Shown here: piece after piece, positions 1-8,965 of the stretch
Layout of the letters: each line of letters starts with the position of its first letter
Position numbering within the stretch: the first letter of the stretch is position 1
Source of the DNA: Pseudomonadota bacterium
GTDB lineage: Bacteria > Pseudomonadota > Gammaproteobacteria > Burkholderiales > Burkholderiaceae_C
Assembly (NCBI GenBank): GCA_029780695.1
Contig: JAKOYD010000041.1
Location: 20,153-84,152, forward strand
DNA length: 64,000 nt
Direction: 5' to 3'
Translations under genes and position numbers: made by a program
Notes under the pieces: generated by a model
The model's input: only the letters and a program-made list of their open reading frames with translations
Database searches by the model: none
What the model was told of the DNA's origin: nothing

Positions 1-788
1 ACTGGGGCTGGCGCGCGGCGTCTGGCGCCGTCGGCTTTCCCGGACTCGTGATGGCGCTGCTGTTCCTGCTGGTGCCCGACTACAAGAACGTCATCGTGAA
101 AATGAAGCCGGCTATCAAGAGCGCGGACACCAAGGCCTATGTGTTTCGCATGCTGAGCACCTTGAGCCGGGGCAAGACCATGCTTCTGGTGTGCATCGCG
201 GGGTCGTTTCAGCTCATCGTGGTGTCCACCATGTGGTCCTGGGTGCCGAGCTACCTGAATCGGTACCACGGCATGTCGGTGGCGACGGCGGCCAAATACG
301 CCGGCGTGCTGGTGCTGTGCGGTGCGCTGGGTGCCGTGCTCTGGGGCGGCGTGGCCGATCGACTGGCGCGCCGACGCGGCGCCAACAAGCTGCTGCTGCT
401 GGTCGGCACCACCACCGCCACGGCGTCCTTGTTCATTTTTGCCTTTGCCGTCTCGCTGCCGCCTGCCGTGCAGTTCCCGCTGATCCTGCTGGGCGGCTTC
501 ATGATGACCTGTACCGTGGGCGTGTCGGTCAGTGCGGTGCTGGACGTTACGCACCCCGGACTGCGCTCGACAGGTGGGGCAGTACATGCTTTTGCCATCA
601 ACCTGTTCGGCCTGGCAGTGGGACCATTCATCACCGGCATCATGTCGGACGCGTGGAGCCTGAAGACCGCGATGGCGGTGATTCCGGTGGCCGGTTTCTT
701 GTCGGCATTTTTCTACTGGCGGGCGTCGCGCACGTATGAGGCCGACGCGGCTGCCGTGGCGGCCGACTTTGAGGCGGTTGACGCCTGA
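1..788 (+). CDS. MFS transporter, C-terminal half (5' end outside window)
   Basis: The reading frame is open from the first bases of the window, so the gene starts outside it; about 260 residues are visible. They contain roughly six hydrophobic segments, matching helices 7-12 of a 12-helix major facilitator. A basic cytoplasmic loop, GVADRLARRRG, fits the conserved MFS loop 8-9 motif. The protein is an inner-membrane transporter with unknown substrate. It converges on the minus-strand catabolic genes from 1044 onward, so it could import their substrate, but that is inference from position. The stop is TGA at 786-788. Confidence 0.85.
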   Translation, partial: WGWRAASGAVGFPGLVMALLFLLVPDYKNVIVKMKPAIKSADTKAYVFRMLSTLSRGKTMLLVCIAGSFQLIVVSTMWSWVPSYLNRYHGMSVATAAKYAGVLVLCGALGAVLWGGVADRLARRRGANKLLLLVGTTTATASLFIFAFAVSLPPAVQFPLILLGGFMMTCTVGVSVSAVLDVTHPGLRSTGGAVHAFAINLFGLAVGPFITGIMSDAWSLKTAMAVIPVAGFLSAFFYWRASRTYEADAAAVAADFEAVDA

Positions 789-1043
789 CCGGTGTTGAAG
801 TGCGCGGGGCGGAATGACTCGAGATGCTTCATCCACCCCCCGTCGGCGGGGCCCGCGGTCCCGACGAGCTGATCCGCAGCCCCAGGCTGGCACAGGCTAT
901 ATCCACGGACCAGTATCAGGAGGGGCGCTAGATCGCACTTGCATTGTTGGGGCGTCCGCTTGCTGATTTGGGGCATAGCGCTTCGTCTCCGAAGCGCGCG
1001 CAGTGCCGTGGATCAACGCCCAGATCGCACGGGGGTCCGTGTG
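789..1043. other. Intergenic region between convergent genes
   Basis: This 255-bp gap separates the MFS stop from the stop of the first BKACE gene. It is GC-rich with short palindromic patches. I see no convincing gene and no clear terminator with a T-run. Confidence 0.5.
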
Positions 1044-1963
1044 TCAGAACCTGACCTTGTCCGCGCCCTTGAGCTGCAGGATCTCGCGCGCCTCGGCCGG
1101 CGTGGCGATCTCCAGGCCCAGGCCTTCGATGATCTGGCGCACCCGCGTCACCTGCGCCGCATTGCTCTCGGCCAGCTTGCCGCGCCCCAGCCACAGGCTG
1201 TCTTCCAGGCCCACGCGCACGTGGCCGCCCATGCTGGCGGTCATGGCGGCCAGGCTCAACTGGTGCCGGCCGGCGCCAAAGGCCGACCAGCGGTAGTCCT
1301 TGCCAAATAGGCGATCGGCCGTGCGCTTCATGTGCGCCACGTCGTCGGGGTGGGTGCCTATGCCGCCCAGGATGCCGAACACGGTCTGCACGAAAAACGG
1401 CGGCTTGACCAGGCCACGGTCGACGAAGTGCGCCAGGTTGTAAAGGCCTGAGGTGTCGTAGCACTCGAACTCGAAGCGCGTGTCGGTGCTGGCGCACTGG
1501 GCCATCGCGTATTCGATTTCCTTGAACGAGTTGCGGAACACCAGGTCGCGGCTGCCTTCCAGCGCATCGCGTTCCCAGGCGTGCTTGAACTCCTTGAAGC
1601 GCTCCAGCATGGGAAACAGCGCGAAGTTCATGGAGCCGACGTTGAGCGATGCCACTTCGGGTGCAAAGCGTGCCGCGGGCTGGATGCGCTCTTCGATGCC
1701 CATGAAGGGCGAGCCGCCGGTGGTCAGATTCAGGACCGCGTTAGTGCGGGCCTTGATCTGCGGCAGAAAGCGCCCGAAGGCCTCGGGCGACTGGTCGGGC
1801 CTGCCGTCCACGGGGTCGCGCGCGTGCAGGTGGATGATGGCCGCGCCCGCTTCGGCCGCGCCCACCGAGGCTTCGATGATTTCTTCGGGCGTGACCGGCA
1901 GATAGGGCGACATCGACGGCGTGTGGATCGCGCCCGTTACCGCGCAGGTGATGATGACCTTGC

Positions 1964-1967
<4 letters not shown>
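1044..1967 (-). CDS. BKACE-family beta-keto acid cleavage enzyme (DUF849), copy 1
   Basis: This 307-residue protein belongs to the 3-keto-5-aminohexanoate cleavage enzyme family (PF05853, BKACE). Members are cytoplasmic Zn enzymes that condense a beta-keto acid with acetyl-CoA and release acetoacetate plus a new acyl-CoA. The zinc motif HLHARD is present with H46 and H48, the same numbering as the founding enzyme Kce, and the distal acidic motif GLED lies near residue 230. The ATG at 1967 overlaps the stop of the upstream ligase by 4 bp (ATGA); an upstream in-frame extension lies inside the ligase and is not used. The keto acid accepted cannot be read from sequence. A second, divergent BKACE gene is in the same run. 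Confidence 0.9.
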
Positions 1968-3619
<1,652 letters not shown>

Positions 3620-3653
3620 GGGGAGTCTCCTGAATATCAAAAAGCGAAAAACG

Positions 3654-4682
3654 TCAAGCCAGCCAGCGCAACATCCCGATGGCGAGCGCGGCGATGAACA
3701 CCGTCTCGCCGACCATGAACACCACCGGCTTGAGGCCCACGTCGATCAAATCGCGCAACTGCGTCTTCATGCCGATGCCGGCCATGGCGGCCACCAGAAA
3801 CCAGCGCGACACGTCGCTGCCGGTGCTGGAGACGGCGGCCGGCAGCCAGCCGGTGCTGTTGATGACCACGAGCACAGCAAAGGCCACCGCGAACCAGGGC
3901 AGCAAAGGCGGGCGGGCGCCGCCGACGTCGGCCGTGTCGGTGGCGCGCGTGTACATCACCGCGAACAGGATCACCGGCAGCAGGGCCGCCACGCGCATCA
4001 GCTTGACCAGCGTGGCGGTATCGCCCGTGGCCTGCGACATGCCGTAGCCCGCGCCCACCACCTGTGCCACGTCGTGGATGGTGGCGCCCAGAAACACGCC
4101 CGCCGCGTGGGCGTCCATGCCCAGCCACGTGGCCAGCATGGGGTAGAAGATCATGGTCAGCGTGGACAGTGCAGAAACGCCCACCACGGTGAACAGCGTG
4201 GCGCGCTCTTTCAGCGGGTGCGAAGGCAGCGCCGCCGACAGCGCCAGCGCGGCCGATGCGCCGCAGATGGCGGTCGCCCCGCCGCTCAGCAGCCCGAACA
4301 GCACGTTGAAGCCCAACCACCTTGCCACGACCATCGACACGCCGATGGTCAGCACGAGGCATACGGCCACCACCACCACGGGCTCCCAGCCCAACCCCAC
4401 CACCTGCGAGGCGGTGATGCGCAAGCCCAACAGCGCCACGCCCCAGCGCAGCACATGCCGCGCGGTGAACTCGATGCCCGGCTTGCAAACACCTTCCATC
4501 GAGAGGAAGTTCATCGCGATGCCGAGGATGAGCGCGAACAGCATCACCGGCGCGCCGTAGTGGTGCGACAGGAAGGTGGCCGATGCCGCGACCACCGCGC
4601 ACGCCAGCACGCCGGGAAAAAGCGTGCGCAGGCGCGTCGGCAGGCCGGCGACTAAAGAAGGGGTCGGTGCCGCCGGCTGCAT
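3654..4682 (-). CDS. YeiH/UPF0324 family membrane protein, putative sulfate exporter family
   Basis: This 342-residue protein has about ten hydrophobic segments and the family blocks ALILGIAMNFL, GGATAICGASAA and GATIHDVAQVVGAG. The family (PF03601) is classed as putative sulfate exporters, though direct transport evidence is sparse. It starts 10 bp after the quinone oxidoreductase gene, so it belongs to the same operon. ATG 4682 is preferred to a TTG two codons earlier. A sulfate or sulfite exporter beside a TauD-like dioxygenase would make sense if the substrate were an organosulfonate; that is inference. Confidence 0.85.
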   Translation of the reverse strand: MQPAAPTPSLVAGLPTRLRTLFPGVLACAVVAASATFLSHHYGAPVMLFALILGIAMNFLSMEGVCKPGIEFTARHVLRWGVALLGLRITASQVVGLGWEPVVVVAVCLVLTIGVSMVVARWLGFNVLFGLLSGGATAICGASAALALSAALPSHPLKERATLFTVVGVSALSTLTMIFYPMLATWLGMDAHAAGVFLGATIHDVAQVVGAGYGMSQATGDTATLVKLMRVAALLPVILFAVMYTRATDTADVGGARPPLLPWFAVAFAVLVVINSTGWLPAAVSSTGSDVSRWFLVAAMAGIGMKTQLRDLIDVGLKPVVFMVGETVFIAALAIGMLRWLA

Positions 4683-4692
4683 GATCAATCGG

Positions 4693-5664
4693 TCAAGGGA
4701 TCAGAACCGTGGCCCCGGTCGTCTTGCGCGACTCCAGCATCTTGTGGGCTTCGGCCGCGTCGGCCAGGGCAAAGGTCTGCTGCGGCTCGCTGACGATGCG
4801 TCCGGCCAGCACGTGGTCGAACAGTTCCTTGGCCATCGAGAGCATGTGTCCGCGCGGCTGGATGTAATGCATCATCGCCGGGCGCGTCATCCAGATGGAA
4901 CCCTTGACGGCCAGCAACTGCGAATCCACCACCACCGAGCCGGACGAAGTACCGTTGCTGATCAGCGAGCCGCGCGGCTGCAGACTGTCGAGCGAGGCCA
5001 TCAGCGTGTCCTTGCCGACCGAGTCGTACACCACCGGCACGCCCTTGCCGCCGGTCAACTCGCGCACGCGCTCGGCGATGTTCTCGCGCGAGGTGACGAT
5101 GGTGTGGGTGCAGCCGTTGGCCTTGGCCACGGCGGCTTTCTCGTCGGTGCTGACGGTGCCGATCATGGTTACGCCCATGGCGCGCGCCCACTGGCAGGCG
5201 ATCAGGCCGACACCGCCAGCCGCAGCGTGGTACAGGATGGTTTCGCCGCCCTTGAGCGGATAGACCTGGCGGAACAGGTACTGCGCCGTCATGCCCTTCA
5301 TCATCAGCGTGGCGGCGGTGCTGTCGGAGATGCCATCGGGCAGCGGAATCAGCACCTCGGCCGGCATCACACGCACCTGCGAATAAGCGCCCTGCGGACC
5401 GATCAGGTAGCCCACGCGGTCACCGACCTTGATGTCGGACACCCCCGGCCCCACGGCCTCGACCACGCCCACGGCGTCAGAACCCAGCCCGTTGGGCAAC
5501 TCCAGCGGGTAACGACCCGTGCGGAAGTAGGTGTCGATGAAGTTGACGGCGATGTAGGTGTGGCGCACACGCGCCTGGCCCGGACCGGGATCGCCCACCT
5601 CGACGTCCACGAACTGCAATACCTCGGGACCACCGATTTCGTTGAAACGTACTGCCTTGACCAC
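4693..5664 (-). CDS. NAD(P)H:quinone oxidoreductase, zinc-independent MDR family
   Basis: This 323-residue medium-chain dehydrogenase/reductase resembles Qor. It has the substrate-side motif NFIDTYFRTGRYP and the nucleotide-binding motif AAAGGVGLIACQWA, and lacks the cysteine set of zinc alcohol dehydrogenases. Such enzymes reduce quinones or enoyl compounds with NADPH. GTG 5664 is chosen because it gives the typical VKAVRF start and has GAAAGGAAAG just upstream; a longer ORF to 5706 overlaps the previous gene's stop. It lies 38 bp after the Bug protein gene. Its role in the pathway is unknown. Confidence 0.9.
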   Translation of the reverse strand: MVKAVRFNEIGGPEVLQFVDVEVGDPGPGQARVRHTYIAVNFIDTYFRTGRYPLELPNGLGSDAVGVVEAVGPGVSDIKVGDRVGYLIGPQGAYSQVRVMPAEVLIPLPDGISDSTAATLMMKGMTAQYLFRQVYPLKGGETILYHAAAGGVGLIACQWARAMGVTMIGTVSTDEKAAVAKANGCTHTIVTSRENIAERVRELTGGKGVPVVYDSVGKDTLMASLDSLQPRGSLISNGTSSGSVVVDSQLLAVKGSIWMTRPAMMHYIQPRGHMLSMAKELFDHVLAGRIVSEPQQTFALADAAEAHKMLESRKTTGATVLIP

Positions 5665-5702
5665 GATGCTTTCCTTTCGCCGTTCGGCGCTGTGTGCTGT
5701 TT

Positions 5703-6674
5703 TCAATCCAACTTGATGCCGTAGGCCTTCACGATCTCGGCATTGCGTGCGTATTCCTCGCGCACTTCGCGCGCCGCCTGCTCTAGAGAGCGCGGCGCGA
5801 TGGGGTCGAACCCCGCGGTGGCCGCGCGGTCCCGGAACGTCTGGGTGGCGGCGATCTTCTGCAACACCTCATGGATCTGCGTGGCCACCGGCGCAGGCAG
5901 CCTGGACGAGGCGATCACGCCGACCCAGTTGCTGAAGTTGATGTCCGGGTAACCCAGTTCGGTCAGCGTCGGCGTGTTGGGGTAGTCGGGCAGGCGCGTC
6001 TTGTAGGCGACGCCCAGCAGCTTCACGCGACCCGAGTTCACAAGGGGTCTGGACGTCACCGCGCCGTCGAACATCAGGGGAATCTGCCCGCCCATCACTT
6101 GCGCCAGTGCAGGCGCCGATCCTAGAAACGCCACATGCTGCAGATCAAGCCCCGCCTTCTGGTTGAGGATGGCGCCGGCATATTGCGAACTGGTGCCCGG
6201 CCCATACGAGGCGTACGAAACCTGGCGCGGGTGCGACTTGACGTAGGCCACCGCTTCCTTGAAGTCCTTGGCCGGAAACTGCGGCGCGGCGATCAGCACC
6301 ATGGTGGACTGCGACATGAGCGCCACCGGCTTGACGTCCTTGAGGGGATCGAAGCCGCCCTTGAGCACGTGCGGGATCTCGGTCAGGATGTTGCTGGCCG
6401 TCACCATCAGGGCCTGACCGTCGGCGGGCTGCGACAGCATGTATTTCACGGCAATCGCGCCGCCCGCGCCCGGCTTGTTTTCGACCACCACGGGCTGCTT
6501 GATTTCCTGCGCCAGCAGGTCGCTGATGATGCGTGCGGTGGCGTCCATGGTGCCGCCGGCCGGGGCAGGCACGATGAGTTTGACCGGCTTGTCGCCGAAC
6601 GCGAAACTGGCCGAAGAGGCCAACGCCGCGGCGGCGGCCAAGGCGAGCGAAGCAAAACGTGAAACGTGTGTCAT
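5703..6674 (-). CDS. Bug/TctC family periplasmic substrate-binding protein
   Basis: This 323-residue protein has an N-terminal signal peptide (charged start, alanine-rich core, cleavage near SSASFAFG) followed by a tripartite tricarboxylate transporter receptor domain. The family motifs VPAPAGGTMD and VENKPGAGG are clear. Bug proteins are periplasmic receptors for small carboxylates and are hugely expanded in Bordetella and Comamonadaceae. No TctA/TctB membrane subunits are nearby, so it may work with unlinked ones or act as a sensor. It sits 123 bp after the second BKACE gene in the same direction. Confidence 0.92.
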   Translation of the reverse strand: MTHVSRFASLALAAAAALASSASFAFGDKPVKLIVPAPAGGTMDATARIISDLLAQEIKQPVVVENKPGAGGAIAVKYMLSQPADGQALMVTASNILTEIPHVLKGGFDPLKDVKPVALMSQSTMVLIAAPQFPAKDFKEAVAYVKSHPRQVSYASYGPGTSSQYAGAILNQKAGLDLQHVAFLGSAPALAQVMGGQIPLMFDGAVTSRPLVNSGRVKLLGVAYKTRLPDYPNTPTLTELGYPDINFSNWVGVIASSRLPAPVATQIHEVLQKIAATQTFRDRAATAGFDPIAPRSLEQAAREVREEYARNAEIVKAYGIKLD

Positions 6675-6797
6675 GTGCTTGGAATGGCCGAACTGCCAGA
6701 AGGGTGGAACAGGCTAAAACCCAGAGCGGGCGCGCGGCACGCGCCCCTCAGGACGAAAGGAAGAAAACGAGCGAAAGACTGTCGCGCGGGCGGTGAC

Positions 6798-7856
6798 TCA
6801 AGCCGCCTTGCGCAGAAAACCTTGCTGACCGCCGTTGCGGTTGGGTGCGAAGCCGTTGGCCAACAAGGATTCCTCGACCGTGTCGTAGAAGACGCCGATG
6901 CGGCAGATCTCGCGCGCCTGCTTGGCGGTGGCGATGGGGCGGCCGAACTCGCGCGAGATGCGCACCAGTTGCTCGATCTGCTCCACCGTACTCATCCGCT
7001 CGGTGCGCGACTGGTTCCACAGGTTGTCTTCGATGCCGCAGCGCACGTGCAGGCCCATGGCGATGCCCATCATGTTGATCGGCAGCACGTTGCGCATCGA
7101 GCTTTCCACCGTCAGCACGGCGCCGTCGGGCGTAGCGCGCACAAAGTTGGCCAGGTTGTAGATGTTGGGCGCGTCCATGCCGCCACCGATGGCGACCCAG
7201 TTCATCACCAGCGGCCCCTTGTAGATGCCGCGCCGCATCAGGCGCTCGACCGACTCGAAGCTATTGATGTTGTAGCACTGGAAGGCGCTCTGGATGCCTG
7301 CCGCATTGAGCCGGCGGATGTGCTCCTCCGCCCAGCCCGGTTGCGCCGGCACCGTCATTTCCTTGTAGGCGTGGTAGACCTCGGGGTCTTCCATCGACGT
7401 GCCCTTGATGTCCGCGTCTTCCCAATGCTCGACCACGTTCATCTGCGAGGTGTTGATGGTGACCGTGACCTGGTCCGGCTTGGGCTCCAGTTCGGCCAGC
7501 ATGTGGCGCGTGTCGTCGCTCAGCCATTTGGCGGCCGCGCCTTCCGTTTCGGGCGCGAAGCTGATCGAGCCGCCGACCTGGATGATCATCTCGGGCACCG
7601 CCTTGCGCACGCCGGCAATCAGCTCGTTGAACTTGGACAGGCGCTTGCTCCCCTTGCCGTCCAGTTCGCGCACGTGCAGGTGCAGCACGGTCGCGCCGGC
7701 GTTGTAGCAGTCCACGGCTTTCTGGATCTGCTCCTCCATCGTCACCGGAATGTCTTCGGGAAAATCGGAAGGCACCCAGGCCGGCGCGTAGGGCGCGGCG
7801 GTGATGATCAGGGGTGGCTGGTTTTCGGGGTAAAGGGCACCGTCGAGAAAGTTCAT
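6798..7856 (-). CDS. BKACE-family beta-keto acid cleavage enzyme (DUF849), copy 2
   Basis: This 352-residue member of the 3-keto-5-aminohexanoate cleavage family has the zinc motif LHLHVREL (H59, H61) and the distal CGIEDNLW motif. It is longer than copy 1, with a different N-terminus and C-terminal tail, so the two are divergent paralogues rather than a recent duplication. The expected reaction is cleavage of a beta-keto acid with acetyl-CoA. It lies 70 bp after the dioxygenase gene and 123 bp before the Bug gene. Substrate is unknown. Confidence 0.9.
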   Translation of the reverse strand: MNFLDGALYPENQPPLIITAAPYAPAWVPSDFPEDIPVTMEEQIQKAVDCYNAGATVLHLHVRELDGKGSKRLSKFNELIAGVRKAVPEMIIQVGGSISFAPETEGAAAKWLSDDTRHMLAELEPKPDQVTVTINTSQMNVVEHWEDADIKGTSMEDPEVYHAYKEMTVPAQPGWAEEHIRRLNAAGIQSAFQCYNINSFESVERLMRRGIYKGPLVMNWVAIGGGMDAPNIYNLANFVRATPDGAVLTVESSMRNVLPINMMGIAMGLHVRCGIEDNLWNQSRTERMSTVEQIEQLVRISREFGRPIATAKQAREICRIGVFYDTVEESLLANGFAPNRNGGQQGFLRKAA

Positions 7857-7926
7857 GACTTCGACCTCAGGAAAAGGGTGAAACGAAGGGGTGACTCAGC
7901 TTGCGGGCAGTCGCTTGCGTGTCGCG

Positions 7927-8832
7927 TCAGAACGGGGCGTCGCCCATGATGGCGGCGCGCTCCATCTTGCGGGTGCAGGGTGGATAGTCCATGACGGCGT
8001 AGTGCTGCACCGAACGGTTGTCCCACATGGCCACGTCGTTCGGCTGCCAGCGCCAGCGCACCTGGTATTCGGGAATTTGCGCCTGGCTGATCAGGTAAGC
8101 GAGCAGGCTGGACGCACCGGGGCTGTAGTCCTGGCCGTAGCGCACGTGGGCTGCGGTATGGAAGTTCGTGAAATGCGTGGTGAAACCGTTGACGAAAAGG
8201 ATTTTTTCGCCGGATTCCGGGTGCGTGCGCACCACCGGATGCTCGGCGTCGGGAAATTGCGCCTTCAGCGCCAGGCGTTTCTCGATCGGCATCGCCGCGC
8301 CAAAGCTGGCTTCGATGCTGTGGCGCGCGCGCAGGTGGGCGATCTGGTCCTTGATGTGCTGCGGCAGCTTTTCGTAAGCCAGGCGCATGTTGGCCCACAT
8401 CGTGTCGCCGCCCACTTCTGGCCGCTCGATGCAGCGCAGCACACACGCCATGGGCGGCTTTTCGCGCCAGGTGGCATCGGCATGCCAGCTGTTTTCATAG
8501 CGCTCGGCCGGGCTTTGCGCGCTGCGGTAGACGAGCACGAGGCCAGGGTGGTCGGGGTCACTGCCCACCACGGGGTGATCCTCCAGTTCGCCGAAGTGGC
8601 GCGCGAAGCCGACGTGCTCGGACCGCTGGATGTTCTGGCCCCGGAAGAACAGCACGCCGTATTGCACCAGCAGCGCACGGATCTCGTCGGCCAGGCCTGC
8701 GTCGCGCGAAGCGTCGCCCAGGTTCACGTTGCGCAATTCGGCGCCAATGGCGCATGTGACGGGGTGGACCTGAATGCCGCGCGTCAATACGGCGGGTGCC
8801 TTTGCAGCCGGTTGGGCAGTGGCGGTGCTCAT
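7927..8832 (-). CDS. TauD/TfdA family 2-oxoglutarate-dependent dioxygenase
   Basis: This 301-residue non-heme Fe(II) dioxygenase has the iron ligands HAD (H117, D119) and a distal H277 in SVQHYAV, followed by arginines at 288 and 292 that can bind 2-oxoglutarate. The family hydroxylates taurine, alkyl sulfonates, phenoxyacetates and related acids. ATG 8832 is chosen because AAGGAGACGAAAG precedes it; a further upstream ATG at 8871 has no such site. It is the first gene of the catabolic run and presumably carries out the first oxidation. Taurine specificity should not be assumed. Confidence 0.9.
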   Translation of the reverse strand: MSTATAQPAAKAPAVLTRGIQVHPVTCAIGAELRNVNLGDASRDAGLADEIRALLVQYGVLFFRGQNIQRSEHVGFARHFGELEDHPVVGSDPDHPGLVLVYRSAQSPAERYENSWHADATWREKPPMACVLRCIERPEVGGDTMWANMRLAYEKLPQHIKDQIAHLRARHSIEASFGAAMPIEKRLALKAQFPDAEHPVVRTHPESGEKILFVNGFTTHFTNFHTAAHVRYGQDYSPGASSLLAYLISQAQIPEYQVRWRWQPNDVAMWDNRSVQHYAVMDYPPCTRKMERAAIMGDAPF

Positions 8833-8944
8833 CTTTCGTCTCCTTCTTGTGCAGCCCTGGAAATGGGCCATGCACTCATTGATGACGTAGATTAGCCCTG
8901 ACCGGGCAGCCGCGCCCCCTACTTGAAGGAGGGGTGGGGCGGAA

Positions 8945-8958
8945 GGGCTGCGCAGCCC
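8945..8958. other. 14-bp perfect palindrome between regulator and dioxygenase
   Basis: GGGCTGCGCAGCCC lies just after the LuxR-type gene stop, within a larger GC-rich inverted arrangement (8905-8960). It could act as a terminator for the regulator gene, but no T-run follows it on the minus strand. Confidence 0.35.
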
Positions 8959-8965
8959 GGCGCTG

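Noticed and set aside
191..739. Long ORF overlapping the MFS gene in another frame
   Set aside because: It is a high-GC shadow frame with arginine/histidine-rich, low-complexity translation; the MFS frame has clear family motifs.
7927..8832. Naming the dioxygenase tauD
   Set aside because: The family covers many substrates and no taurine transporter genes are adjacent.
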